A stretch of DNA of 64,000 bases from Candidatus Poribacteria bacterium (GCA_028820655.1 JAPPIK010000031.1:1-64000), one strand, 5' to 3'; positions 43,238 through 52,581 are shown, numbered from the stretch's first letter. Notes: a model not told the origin generated them from the letters alone. Translations and numbers: made by a program.

Positions 43238-43428
43238 TACCATTTCTATATATTAGCAGTGCATTAATAGCGTCAATCAAGTCTGTCCAAAGCGGGGCAA
43301 GGGGATTTCTATCGCTCTCGCTGTTCGCTCGTTTGATTCCCGCCCACGGGGGTTAGGTGTAAAGGGAAACAGTAGTCATAATAGTATATGGAAAGCACTA
43401 TATGCACTGTTTTTCAAGCGAAATGGTA
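43238..43428. repeat. MITE-B copy 3 with TAA target duplication
   Basis: TACCATTTC...GAAATGGTA, flanked by TAA (43235-43237 and 43429-43431). CAGTGCAT lies about 20 bases inside both ends. Contains a GATC element. Confidence 0.75.
43304..43338 (+). repeat. 35-bp GATC element (GATT...GATT)
   Basis: Exactly 35 bp, same place within MITE-B as in copy 2. Confidence 0.8.
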
Positions 43429-43983
43429 TAACGCGACCCTCGGGGGAACTACTGGAGCGATTGGTGGGGCAATTTGCAGGAGCATACCGCCTGCAGTTGT
43501 TGCATTGGAGATGGGGGTTGGATGAGGTGGCATTAGACATCTTTCCAAATTAATGTCAGTCGTGTCGGGCTTTCTTCGCAGCGTTGAGTGACCAAAGGAG
43601 CAAATGGGCAGTCAAGAGATTGAGGAGATGTACCTGCGTGCCTGTTTACCCGTTTGTCCCTTCACTATTCTGCTTAGAGCCTCTGTATCTCCGTGACTTA
43701 ATTAGGAAAGATGTCTACTACATTATATAACGACTTGTGCCAGTTATTCTAAAACCTCATCATTAATGGCTCAAGCTGGGGCTCAGATCAATGTTCCTTC
43801 CTCAGCTTGAACCTAGAGCAAACCGGCAATAGTAATGGAACAGTTCGTCAGAAAAGGGGCGTTGGGTTTGCAAATCCGACTGACTGTCTCAAGATTTAAG
43901 CCAAGCTGCTCTGAGACTTAGTCTTCATGGGAATTCAAAAAAACAACCAGCACAACTCGTTATACTTATCACTGCATAGCCTG

Positions 43984-44330
43984 CTATCTTGAGAGCTTGA
44001 TTCCGCCCCAGGTGAGCGCTACCTTGCCGGCAGATTCGACAGCCGTTGCTTGGGCATCGGTATCATAATTCTGTTTGACTTCATCTGTGCTTAGAGTTCT
44101 ATCGTAGGTGCTGACTTCGTCGATGACACCAAAGCTAAAAGACTTTTCATCCTCATTTCCGATCCAAAGAGCACCTATCTTCCCAATCCCCACCACGGTA
44201 TTCAGTGTCTTTGGCTCATTTCCCCATTTAAGACCGGGAGGGCTTCCTTGTCCGATTCACCATTTATGTATATTCTCAAGAACTCGCCATGATAAGCAAT
44301 GGTGATGTGATTCCACACACCTGTTTCCAC
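43984..44330 (-). pseudogene. Broken LamG-domain gene
   Basis: The last 70 codons (IGNEDEKSFSFGVIDEVSTY ... AGKVALTWGGIKLSR) are a paralogue of 39062-39865. Just upstream the match continues in a different frame (WNHITIAYHGEFLRIYINGE), so there is a frameshift near 44240, and the N-terminal half and signal peptide are gone. Confidence 0.8.
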
Positions 44331-44453
44331 AGCTCTGCTGCCAGGTCAACAAAGATCGTCACTTTTCCTGCAAATTCTCCCCATTAAGATCTGTTTGAAA
44401 AGTATAATTTATAGGATGTGCACTGCACTCCAGCCGCTTAAAGCCCAAGAGGG

Positions 44454-44518
44454 GATCAAGCATACGGATAGGATCAAACGAGTGAATAACGAGTGCGATA
44501 GAAATCTCATAGTTGATC
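44454..44518 (-). repeat. Compound GATC element
   Basis: GATC at 44454, 44472 and 44515; core AAACGAGTGAATAACGAGTG, reverse orientation, longer variant ending GAAATCTCATAG. Confidence 0.75.
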
Positions 44519-44585
44519 CCACGCGATAATAGATCTTGCGCAAAAGGCAATCCCAAGATTGGGATCTTCTCCCCGCCAACCGTCT

Positions 44586-44608
44586 GTAGGAGCGATCTCC
44601 AGGTCGCG
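44586..44608 (+). repeat. REP-like hairpin, GTAG + GCGATCT stem
   Basis: GTAGGAGCGATCTCCAGGTC then GCG; an uninterrupted example of the site occupied at 48395. Confidence 0.7.
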
Positions 44609-45121
44609 ACTCCCCGCTCCAGCGGAGTGCCATGTGAATCACGCGGCGCGATGTCCAATCCCGATAGAGCTTGCTGTTCCACGATTACTTCATCGTACTC
44701 AAACAGTCAACCCCTTTAAGAGATCAATGGAATGGATAATGAGATTAATCGATCAGAGAAGAAGCACGACCCAAATCATCAACGCCGACACACTTCCGAT
44801 AAACCGGTCGCCGCACTGCAGCGGAGTGCCATGTTTTTGGTTAACCCCTGCGACAAATCGCCATCAATTCCTCAATTTCCTCCCCCTCCGCGAAATCCGT
44901 ATAATCCGTTTAATCCGTGATTCAGACAATCCCCTCACCCAACCACCCCCTGCCATGTCGTATCCGCTTCCATTCTTCCTATCTTCCCGTTTTCTATCCT
45001 TCCAAACATCCATCACCCAATTGATGGGCGTCGGTCCCTGATGGAAATCAAGCGAATGAAGATGGAGCGCGATACTGCATCCAGATAGAAATCTTAATTC
45101 CCGCCTTCAGAGAGTTGCATC

Positions 45122-47911
45122 TTACTTCCGGATCAACATCTTTCGCACGGCGGAATAGTCGCCTGCGGACAAGTGATAGAAATACACGCCGCTTGCCACA
45201 CCTTCGCCGAACTCGTTGCGGCCGTCCCAGTACGCCGCCGTCCCACGATCGGCATAATACCCCGCCAACCGATGCCCCAGATTCAGCCGACGAACCATGC
45301 GACCACTGCTGTCATATATGGCCAACGTGACCTCCGCATCCTGCGCCAACTGATAGGGAATCCACGTTTCCGGATTGAACGGGTTCGGGTAGTTGGGCAG
45401 TAACGCGGTCTCTTTAGGTGCCAGCGTTGCCAGAAGTTGCTCCAAGAAAAAGACACCTTTGAGCGCCGTTGCATCGGTCAGGTCGAGTTCACTCGCTTGA
45501 GCCAACCACCGCGCCACGTCTGTTCTAGTAGTCGCGATCTGCAGGTCGCGATACCAAGCCGAAGGCGCGGCTGCCGCGTTCCCAAGCGCACCCGCTACCA
45601 ACACCAAATCCAAGATGTTCACGAAACCGTCGCCATTGACATCTGCATTTAAATCTTGTCCTGCCTCCCCGAGAACCGACGCCACCAACACAAGATCCAG
45701 AATGTTCACGATGCCATCCCCATTAACATCCCCTTTCAGCGGCGCCGGCGGCATCTCGGTTCCGGTGGAGACCTGGATATCCGCGGTAAGCGCTGCGCCA
45801 CCGTAATTCGCTATTGCCTCAGCGCCGACGGTGAATGTGAGCGTGCTGTCAGAGTCAATATTTCCGTCGAATGTGAGTTCAACCGTGACTACCGTGTCGC
45901 TCTCGCGGTCGATGTCAAACGTACCCACGCTGACACCCGAAATGCCAGATACGGTCACTCCATCTCTAATCGTGAAAATGGAGCGCTCGAATATCCTCCC
46001 GGCAAGTGTGAGGGTGACGACGCTTCCATCTAACGTCTCCGGTGTCAGAGGAGCCTGTGTCGAGGCAGCGACCGATTCCGTCACTGCGGAGACGGGAAGC
46101 TGCGCCGAGAATGGAGGCCCGTCATACTCCGCTATCGCGCCTGCTTCCACAGACACAGTCAGGATCCCATCCGTGTCGATGTTTCCATCGAATGTGAGTT
46201 CGACCGTGACTACCGTGTCGCTCTCGCGGTCAATTGCAAATGTATCAATGGTGACACCTGAGATCCCGGACACAGTGACAGCATTTCCGATAGTGAATCT
46301 GGAGCGCTCGAAAGTTCGGCCGTCGAGCGTGAGCGTGACGATACTTCCACCCAACGTATCCTCTGTTAACGCCGATACGGTGGAGATAGTCAACGTCGGG
46401 GCTTCATCTCCAGGTTGTTCCGGTTGTTCGGGGGTCTCTGGCTGCGCCGTCACGTCGTCTCCAATTTCACTGATTTCCCAAGAGCCGCCTGAGACTTGGT
46501 TTGCAACGAAGTGGTAATCTTTATCATTGATGGTGGCAGAAACACTGATTGACTCACCAAGGGCTACTTGGTTAAACACTTCGGAGAGCGGCGGGGGCAG
46601 GCCCGGGATGTTCCAGCTCGCGTTACCGTTATCAAGCACAGAGAACACGGCGTCGGTGCCGGGGTACGTGCAACTCTCGCCGGGCGCGAGCAGATCGCCA
46701 ACTTGACAGGTTCCCTCTTCACCGATGACATCTATATCTATGGATATATTTGGATTCGCGTTCAAGAGTGCACTAAGCGGAGATGTGTCCGCAATCGGAT
46801 TTCCCTCGAGACGCAACTCTTCGAGATTCACCAAGCTGGCAAGCGGACTGACTTCGACGATCTGATTGTCGGAGAGGTGCAGTTTCTCAAGGTTTACCAA
46901 TGCCTCAAGCGGAGTAATGTCTTGAATTTGATTCCGAGAAATATTTAACTCTTTCAGCCGGTGTGCCAAGTCAGCGAGAGGGGTGAGGTTGCTAATTTTA
47001 TTCCACGAAAGGTTTAATGTTTCCAGTTGGTTGAGATGTGCCAACGGAGCAAGGTCGGCAATCTGGTTGACCCCAACGTCAAGGTATGTCAGCTGCGTTA
47101 ATTCTGTCAGGGGTGTGATATTGACTATTTGATTGGCGCCGAGAACCAAAAACGTCAACTGCGTAAGACCGGCGAGAGGGCCGATGTCGCTAATCTCATT
47201 ACGCCCCAAATCTAGCTCCCTTAGTTGCGACAATTCTGCGACGGGTCTAATGTCTCTAATCTCATTGCCTCCTAAATCGAGTCTGGTTAGTTGTGTCAGT
47301 CCCGCGACGGGGGTGATGTCAACGACTTTACTCGCAACATGCAACTCTCTCAGTTGCGTCAATTGGGCGAGAGGGTTAATATCGACGATGTAATTGCCGA
47401 TGATTGAGTTGCCTCCAAGATCCAGACTCGTTAATTTCGTTAGTCCGGAGAGGGGAGTGACATCAACCACGTGATTGCCCCAGAGATCGATCGTAGTCAA
47501 CTCCGTGAGATGTGCAAGCAGAGCGATGTCGGCGACATCTTGATTTCTTAGGTATAACCTAGTGAGTTGAGCCGCATGTTCCAACCCTGTCAGATCGGTT
47601 ATGACCGGTAATCCTAAATCGTCCCCTCCTCCCTTGCCCGCCGCCAGAATCCTCAGTTCTGCTAACTCCACTTTAGGAATCTGTAGGACTTCGGCTTCCG
47701 GCATTGCTTTTAGCGCACTGAGGTTAGGCGCCTGTAAATTCTGAATAGCTATGTCTATGCGTACCATTATAGCGAGAGTGCGGTCAGCGAATTGGACTAT
47801 GGCATCGGTCTCAGCTTGACTGTGGCCGGTACATGGAAACATACATAGCGAAAAAAATACGGTCATCAGAATAATTGCGGGAACTGTTCGATGCAAAGCG
47901 TGTGTTCTCAT
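45122..47911 (-). CDS. Exported LRR-dockerin protein with C-terminal sorting tail
   Basis: Predicted 929 aa from ATG 47911 (AAGGAG upstream; the longer frame to 48097 runs into a paralogous tail). Signal peptide MRTHALHRTVPAIILMTVFF. Residues about 50-400 hold ~14 SDS22/internalin-like leucine-rich repeats (LTGLTQLTFLVLGANQI type). Then two near-identical ~90-residue beta domains (VTVSGISGV, DRESDTVVTVELTFDGNID), a dockerin-like pair (GDVNGDGIVNILDLVLVASV and ADVNGDGFVNILDL), and the PNPFNPETWIPYQL tail ending KMLIRK. A REP hairpin is translated between dockerin and tail. Likely surface-attached binding protein. Confidence 0.88.
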   Translation of the reverse strand: MRTHALHRTVPAIILMTVFFSLCMFPCTGHSQAETDAIVQFADRTLAIMVRIDIAIQNLQAPNLSALKAMPEAEVLQIPKVELAELRILAAGKGGGDDLGLPVITDLTGLEHAAQLTRLYLRNQDVADIALLAHLTELTTIDLWGNHVVDVTPLSGLTKLTSLDLGGNSIIGNYIVDINPLAQLTQLRELHVASKVVDITPVAGLTQLTRLDLGGNEIRDIRPVAELSQLRELDLGRNEISDIGPLAGLTQLTFLVLGANQIVNITPLTELTQLTYLDVGVNQIADLAPLAHLNQLETLNLSWNKISNLTPLADLAHRLKELNISRNQIQDITPLEALVNLEKLHLSDNQIVEVSPLASLVNLEELRLEGNPIADTSPLSALLNANPNISIDIDVIGEEGTCQVGDLLAPGESCTYPGTDAVFSVLDNGNASWNIPGLPPPLSEVFNQVALGESISVSATINDKDYHFVANQVSGGSWEISEIGDDVTAQPETPEQPEQPGDEAPTLTISTVSALTEDTLGGSIVTLTLDGRTFERSRFTIGNAVTVSGISGVTIDTFAIDRESDTVVTVELTFDGNIDTDGILTVSVEAGAIAEYDGPPFSAQLPVSAVTESVAASTQAPLTPETLDGSVVTLTLAGRIFERSIFTIRDGVTVSGISGVSVGTFDIDRESDTVVTVELTFDGNIDSDSTLTFTVGAEAIANYGGAALTADIQVSTGTEMPPAPLKGDVNGDGIVNILDLVLVASVLGEAGQDLNADVNGDGFVNILDLVLVAGALGNAAAAPSAWYRDLQIATTRTDVARWLAQASELDLTDATALKGVFFLEQLLATLAPKETALLPNYPNPFNPETWIPYQLAQDAEVTLAIYDSSGRMVRRLNLGHRLAGYYADRGTAAYWDGRNEFGEGVASGVYFYHLSAGDYSAVRKMLIRK
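45528..45551 (+). repeat. REP-like hairpin inside the LRR-dockerin gene
   Basis: GTAG (45528) followed by TCGCGATCT-GC-AGGTCGCGA. On the coding strand it is read as part of AWYRDLQIATTR without breaking the frame. Confidence 0.75.
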
Positions 47912-47988
47912 GGAAATCTCCTTTTCATTTGGTTTTCGATAGCAACACAAAATCAAATTGTTGGTAAGTTTCAAGAATGGCAGCAGCG

Positions 47989-48390
47989 CTATTTCAGAAT
48001 AAACATTCGCCGCGCTGCGGAATAGTCGTCCGCAGACAGGTGATAGAAATAGACGCCGCTTGCCACGCCTTCTCCAAACTCGTTGCGGCCATCCCAATAC
48101 GCCGCCTTTTCTTTTTCGGCATAATATCCCGCCAACTGATGTCCTAATTCCAGCCGACGAACCATTATGCCACTGCTATCATATATGGCCAACGTAACAT
48201 CTGCGTCCTCTGACAACTGATAGGGTATCCACGTTTCCGGGTTGAACGGATTCGGGTAGTTGGGCAAGAGTGTCGTCTGTTTCGGTGTCAGCGCCGCCAG
48301 TAGTTGCTTCAAGTAACGGACACCCTCCCGCGACACTGGATCGGTCAGATCGAGTGTTTGCGCTTGAGCCAACCATCGCAACACGTCCGC
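47989..48390 (-). pseudogene. Orphan C-terminal sorting tail of a lost exported protein
   Basis: RADVLRWLAQAQTLDLTDPV to MFILK matches the last ~130 residues of the neighbouring gene at 45122. Upstream, where the dockerin should be, there is a REP hairpin split by a GATC element; the frame stays open through it to 48516 (NSIAFAIHSLYPS) but has no signal peptide or domain. A remnant of a once complete gene. Confidence 0.8.
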
Positions 48391-48394
48391 TCTT

Positions 48395-48500
48395 GTAGGA
48401 GTGATCAGCCGAGTGGATAGCGAGGGATAAAGTGAGTGAATAGCGAACGCGATAGAGTTCCCATGAAAATCCCTCTCCAGATCGCGATTCCCCGCCCCGG
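48395..48500 (+). repeat. REP hairpin interrupted by a GATC element
   Basis: TGTAGGAGTGATC (48394-48406) and CTCCAGATCGCGATTCC (48474-48490) are the two halves; between them lie AGCCGAGTGGAT, AGCGAGGGATA, AAGTGAGTGAAT and AGCGAACGCGAT units. Confidence 0.8.
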
Positions 48501-48516
48501 AGAAGCGGCATGTCAA

Positions 48517-48889
48517 TAGAATGGAGAAGCCTCAATTCTTGCTCCGGACGAGGGCCATGTGTTTAGTAAATCAGTACGACAAACCGCCATGAAATTCTCG
48601 GTTCGCGCCCTCACCGCCGCCCATTCTTCCCAATCTGTGGAATCCGCGAAACACATGAAATCCGTGATTCAGACAACCCGTCCTCCCATCCCCTTACCCG
48701 TCTCCTCGTTTTCCCACCCTCTCCCATTCCACTCTTCCATTCTTCCTCCTTTCCAATCTTCACCTCTTATCCACCTCCTCCCCGCTCCCGCGGAGTGCCA
48801 TGTCAATAGAACTGCAACGCACACAATCTTCTCTTCTCCATGCAGGAGCGATCTCCAGTTCGCGACTCCCCGCTCCAGCGGCGCCAAAG
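48517..48889. other. Intergenic repeats and polypyrimidine tract
   Basis: An AATCCG array remnant (48638-48677) is followed by about 105 bases that are almost all C and T (48677-48785), then GCTCCCGCGGAGTGCCATG and a REP-like hairpin (48842-48866, GCAG instead of GTAG). Confidence 0.55.
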
Positions 48890-49180
48890 GCGTATGGTAA
48901 CATGGATTCACCTCCCTCGGAAGCCCCTCAAAAATCCTCGCCGACTTCATAATCAGATTCAAAATCCGTATAATTGCCGCCGGATCAAAGTTTCGCGGGA
49001 ATGGAGCGCCCGTTCGGGTGATCAGGATGTGATTAATCACTTTCTGTCCACGCACCGGCACCCCCAATAGTTTCCCTGCATCCGAGCACCGCAGAATCTT
49101 CGTCGTGAATTGCCACAACACTGAGGAAATTTTCTCGGCGGCGCTTTGCGCCCCTAATAGCGTGTCGTCCTGATTGCTAG
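48890..49180 (-). pseudogene. Unrecognised gene remnant
   Basis: A coding-like stretch reads SAAEKISSVLWQFTTKILRC, DAGKLLGVPVRGQKVINHIL and RTGAPFPRNFDPAAIIRILN. It fades at both ends: downstream it runs into REP-derived codons (APLERGVANWRSLL), upstream it collides with the beta-barrel gene in another frame. No family assigned; probably a truncated gene. Confidence 0.35.
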
Positions 49181-49254
49181 AGGAGACAAGGTTAGTTATG
49201 GCGTATGCGGTTTGTGCTTTCGTATTTTCGCCTATGACGAACACAGAAGATGGT

Positions 49255-49899
49255 TTAATACAGGAAGTAGTTGATCTTGAATCCAAGGGAATAGACTGTC
49301 GTTTTCCCCTCAATAGAGTTATGGGGATAGACAGAACCGGCAAAAAGCTGTCCTAAGAAATCTTCCCAACCGCCAATATCGTCATGGTCAATGCGATGCG
49401 TACCATAACTGAAATCTCCCTTGACAGTCCAGTTTCTTTTGAACTCATATCCAACGCCGACACTCACACCGTCGCCGGTAGCATCGGAGTTGGGAAACTC
49501 AACTGGCAACCGATTTGTTTTATTTGTTGACAACCCATTGTAAACTACATCAAAAAACAGGGAAGGTGCTGTCTTTTTTTGAAAGACTGTGATCCCGGGG
49601 CCGAATGTACCAAGTTTACTTATTTGTGATGACAGCGAAACGAGGAATTGTTCGCTAAGTCCCCAGCCGATTTTCAAATTGCCTGCTGGGGATACCGCAG
49701 TGGCGATTGTATCATGATGATCTATCACTACGCGTGACAGACTATTTTCGTGTCTACGAAGTGTCCACTCCTCATCGGAAACAACCGGCGCGGCACCCAC
49801 ACCAAGTTCAATGAAGGGACCCCGACGACCGCTACAGCCAATTATCATTTGTGTTGAGAGCAACATCGCCATCAACACGCAGATGTTAGTCTTCATCAT
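49255..49899 (-). CDS. Outer-membrane beta-barrel-like lipoprotein
   Basis: Predicted 214 aa. Lipobox MIIGC puts the lipidated Cys at 22. The mature part is built of alternating hydrophobic strands (FIELGVGAAPVV, GNLKIGWGLSEQFLVSLSSQ, SVGVGYEFKRNWTVKGDFSY, YSLGFKINYFLY) with the typical aromatic C-terminus of an 8-stranded barrel. Function not predictable; acyloxyacyl-hydrolase-like or OmpW-like barrels are possible relatives. A GGGGGAAG site precedes ATG 49899. Confidence 0.7.
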   Translation of the reverse strand: MMKTNICVLMAMLLSTQMIIGCSGRRGPFIELGVGAAPVVSDEEWTLRRHENSLSRVVIDHHDTIATAVSPAGNLKIGWGLSEQFLVSLSSQISKLGTFGPGITVFQKKTAPSLFFDVVYNGLSTNKTNRLPVEFPNSDATGDGVSVGVGYEFKRNWTVKGDFSYGTHRIDHDDIGGWEDFLGQLFAGSVYPHNSIEGKTTVYSLGFKINYFLY

Positions 49900-50377
49900 A
49901 AACTCTTCCCCCTGAATTAAGCCCGATTATGTGGCACTTGTAATCCGATTTTGAGGGTGAGGCGTGATGCAATGTCCCAACCGCGCATAAAACATTAATT
50001 TACAACCAGCATCTTTCGCGCCGCGGAATCGTCGCAAGCGCAAAGGTGATAGAAACAGACGGCACTCACCATCTGTGTGCCTGGTATTACTTCTTGAGAT
50101 CTTACATTGCTGGGCCGCTCTGCCCAAAAGCCAAGTTTTATGAGAATACAAAAGGGTTATTCGTAAGCGAGTTCACGAACGACAGGACCGTGTATTATCG
50201 TAGTGGGAGGGCGCATGAGATATCCTATCCGAGGCGGGATTTCCGAATCCAACGGCTTAACCACCGCGTTTCATGCGCCGCCAGATATAGATGGCGGAAT
50301 CCGTTTCAAGGTCAAACCGAAAAACTCTGCCGATGTTAACGGCGAAGGAATCGTGACGCGTCGCACAGCCGACTCAT
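49900..50377. other. Intergenic region with decayed gene ends
   Basis: Apart from the decayed sorting tail (49995-50066, minus) a plus-strand scrap around 50280-50355 contains NSADVNGEGIV, resembling a dockerin repeat. Nothing else is recognisable. Confidence 0.45.
49995..50066 (-). pseudogene. Decayed C-terminal sorting tail
   Basis: SAVCFYHLCACDDSAARKML then VVN and stop, clearly derived from SGVYFYHLSAGDYSAARKML. No upstream gene body survives. Confidence 0.7.
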
Positions 50378-51184
50378 CTACTGCAAATCCTGCAAATGGC
50401 TGACGTCTCCCGTGTTTCCGAATCCTAGATCAATCGCTCCCTGCAGCATCCTTCGGCGCCGCGGTCCCGCCGTAGAGATTAGGCGCTCGCTGTAAAATCG
50501 TCCCCATCCTCGGGTCTCGCCGGCAAGGAAGCCAACCAGCCAATCAAGATGTTCTTGACTCTTTTCGGCGCTTGTATTTTGTACACAGTTGATGTGGATG
50601 GCGCGCCGCCCCGGCGTATCACTCAGCGACGAGTGAAATGTCTTGTGATTCATGAAGAGGATATCGCCCGGCTCGTTGACTAGCGGATACCGCCCCGGGA
50701 TGTCCTCGGGTTTGACGCCTATATCGTTCATGTGCCGCGCCAAGGATTCCTGATACTCTTTGAAGTGGCTCCCCGGAATCACGTTAAGGCACCCGTCTTC
50801 GGGACCGAGCGGGTCCAAATACATCGCCGCTCTCATACTGAAGAACCCCTCCGGACCGCAGGCATCATGATGCCACGCGCTGCCTCCGGTGTGCAGAATT
50901 CCCTCGCTGACTGTCAGGATGAAGTCCTCACCCATCAAGGTTGAAAAAACATCCAGAATTCGCTCGTTATCCAACAAGGGATAGAACGTATCGGGATCGT
51001 AGTCGAAGAAGGGGACAACCTGTTGCCTCGGCTCCCCGCTTACCGGTGCCGGAGCGCCCCCTCGCGCCCGTTCCATCGCGCTGTCGAAAGCCGAGGAAAG
51101 TTTGTCAACCTCTGCCGGTGAAAAGAACCCCTTATACTGGACAAAACCCAACGTTTCAAAGTGACGAATCTCTTCCCGTGTCAT
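50378..51184 (-). CDS. Phytanoyl-CoA dioxygenase (PhyH) family protein
   Basis: Predicted 268 aa, close paralogue of 15091-15915 (shared MTREEIRHFETLGF-type start, FDYDPDTFYPLLDNER, CGPEGFFSMRAAMYLDPLGP, GFGNTGDVSHLQ end). Iron site WHHDACG gives HxD; the distal His lies in HKTFHSSLSDTPGRRAIHIN, with the Arg pair for 2-oxoglutarate. A normal oxygenase site. It stands alone, with no operon partner, 200 bases from the Gfo/Idh gene. Confidence 0.88.
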   Translation of the reverse strand: MTREEIRHFETLGFVQYKGFFSPAEVDKLSSAFDSAMERARGGAPAPVSGEPRQQVVPFFDYDPDTFYPLLDNERILDVFSTLMGEDFILTVSEGILHTGGSAWHHDACGPEGFFSMRAAMYLDPLGPEDGCLNVIPGSHFKEYQESLARHMNDIGVKPEDIPGRYPLVNEPGDILFMNHKTFHSSLSDTPGRRAIHINCVQNTSAEKSQEHLDWLVGFLAGETRGWGRFYSERLISTAGPRRRRMLQGAIDLGFGNTGDVSHLQDLQ

Positions 51185-51254
51185 AAATTTTCACTTCCTT
51201 GTACAAGTTGATTTAGCTCGACTTCGGACAAAATATAACATTGAACCGCCATTC

Positions 51255-51275
51255 GTAGGGTGCGCACTGCGCACC
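51255..51275 (+). repeat. REP-like hairpin GTAG + GGTGCGC/GCGCACC
   Basis: GTAG (51255-51258) then GGTGCGC-ACT-GCGCACC; another copy with one change at 53995-54013. Confidence 0.7.
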
Positions 51276-51384
51276 AGCCTTTGTAAGCGCTGGCGGCCCG
51301 AAAGGTGTATGATAACGCCTAGCCACCCCCACACCAAGACCCTTGACCCAAAATGACAGTGGCACTTACTGTTCAAATGGGTAC

Positions 51385-52536
51385 TTAACGTCGCCGACTG
51401 TATCGGCTATCCCACCTCCTCCCTTCCAACGACCACGGCGACGATTGATGAAGTTGTGAAAATAAATCCTTTTTATTTGGAGTTGCCTTTAATGGCAGCT
51501 TCACGGTTGCTCCACGAATCACGGAAAGATATGCGGCGTTGACGATTTCAACAACTGCTCTGCCTTCCACGCCGCTAGGTTGAGGTTCCTTATCGTCAAT
51601 AATACATTCGCAGAAGTGTTCCAGGGCGCGCAGATACTGCCAATCTTCCCGGATTCTCTGGCTGGGATGCCACGGGGCATCAAGCGTGAGATCCGTCGCC
51701 GTGCGACTGTTCTCGTATAGCGTCATCAACGCCGGTTCCAACGTCGAGGTGCTGTGAGACAACCATCGCATGACGAGTGTGCCGCGCGTGCCGAAGATTT
51801 CGTAGCTCTCCTCGCCGGTTGCGTGCGTGAGTCCGGTGACGTGCAGTGTGCTCATCGCGCCGTTTTTGTGTCTCAGCACTACGCAACCCACATCTTCCGT
51901 CGGATGATGTTCCGGCGCGGCAATCATCGCGTGTGCGGTCACCTCGGACACGTCGCCCAACCACCAGCGGCACACGTCAAACGGGTGCGAACCGTCCTCC
52001 TGAATCATGCCCCCGCCGGATTCGGCGGTCATCCGAAATTCCTCGCCGCTAGGACCCCTGACTTTGACATTGTCCCATCGCGCCCTTACTTCAAAAATTT
52101 CCCCTAGCCGCCCCTCCTCTATCAATTCCTTCACTCGCTGAAACGACCAGTTGAACCTTTTCATGAACACGGTCATCAGCTTCACGCCGCCAGCATAGCA
52201 AGCGCTAAGCATTTCGTCCGCTCCCTCTAACGTAGGCGCCATAGGTTTCTCGCAAAAGATGTGCTTTCCCGCCCTTGCTGCCGCAATAACCGGTGCCAGA
52301 TGATGCTGCGGCGGCGTGAGCACCATCACCGCGTCCACATTCTCATCACTTATGATTCCCTCCAAATCCGTGTAAACACGCTTGACACCGTGGCGTTCCT
52401 GTAGGACTTTCGCTCGCTCTGCGTTTAGGTCCATGACCGCGGCGAGTTCGCCCTTCTCCATGTATTCAAACGCCGGACCGTACAGGATATCGGACGCCAA
52501 CCCGCAACCGATAACACCTAGCTTGACTTTTCCCAT
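51385..52536 (-). CDS. Gfo/Idh/MocA-family oxidoreductase
   Basis: Predicted 383 aa from ATG 52536; a GTG at 52581 directly after the upstream stop would add 15 residues. Rossmann NAD(P) motif LGVIGCGLASD at the N-terminus, VLTPPQHH, and the family's EKPMAPT catalytic Lys motif near residue 95. The C-terminal alpha/beta domain has GGGMIQEDGSHPFDVCRWW with the usual His. It oxidises or reduces a sugar or inositol-like ring; substrate unknown. Transcribed with the SDR gene upstream from the promoter at 53598-53626. Confidence 0.88.
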   Translation of the reverse strand: MGKVKLGVIGCGLASDILYGPAFEYMEKGELAAVMDLNAERAKVLQERHGVKRVYTDLEGIISDENVDAVMVLTPPQHHLAPVIAAARAGKHIFCEKPMAPTLEGADEMLSACYAGGVKLMTVFMKRFNWSFQRVKELIEEGRLGEIFEVRARWDNVKVRGPSGEEFRMTAESGGGMIQEDGSHPFDVCRWWLGDVSEVTAHAMIAAPEHHPTEDVGCVVLRHKNGAMSTLHVTGLTHATGEESYEIFGTRGTLVMRWLSHSTSTLEPALMTLYENSRTATDLTLDAPWHPSQRIREDWQYLRALEHFCECIIDDKEPQPSGVEGRAVVEIVNAAYLSVIRGATVKLPLKATPNKKDLFSQLHQSSPWSLEGRRWDSRYSRRR

Positions 52537-52581
52537 TCGGTTAACATTAATCTCCCAATCTTGATTGTTCGGCGGCTTCAC

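Larger units (their letters stand above)
42985..43983. other. Intergenic region with MITE-B and a gene scrap
   Basis: MITE-B copy 3 (43238-43428) is followed directly by a 40-codon scrap to TAA 43551 (GELLERLVGQFAGAYRLQLL) that looks coding but is unrecognised. The rest shows nothing I can name. Confidence 0.5.
44331..45121. other. Intergenic repeat block
   Basis: Compound GATC element (44454-44518), REP-like hairpin (44586-44608) followed by a CCGCTCCAGCGGAGTGCCATG palindrome region, a second GCAGCGGAGTGCCATG copy (44817), and an AATCCG array (44891-44930). No gene. Confidence 0.6.
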
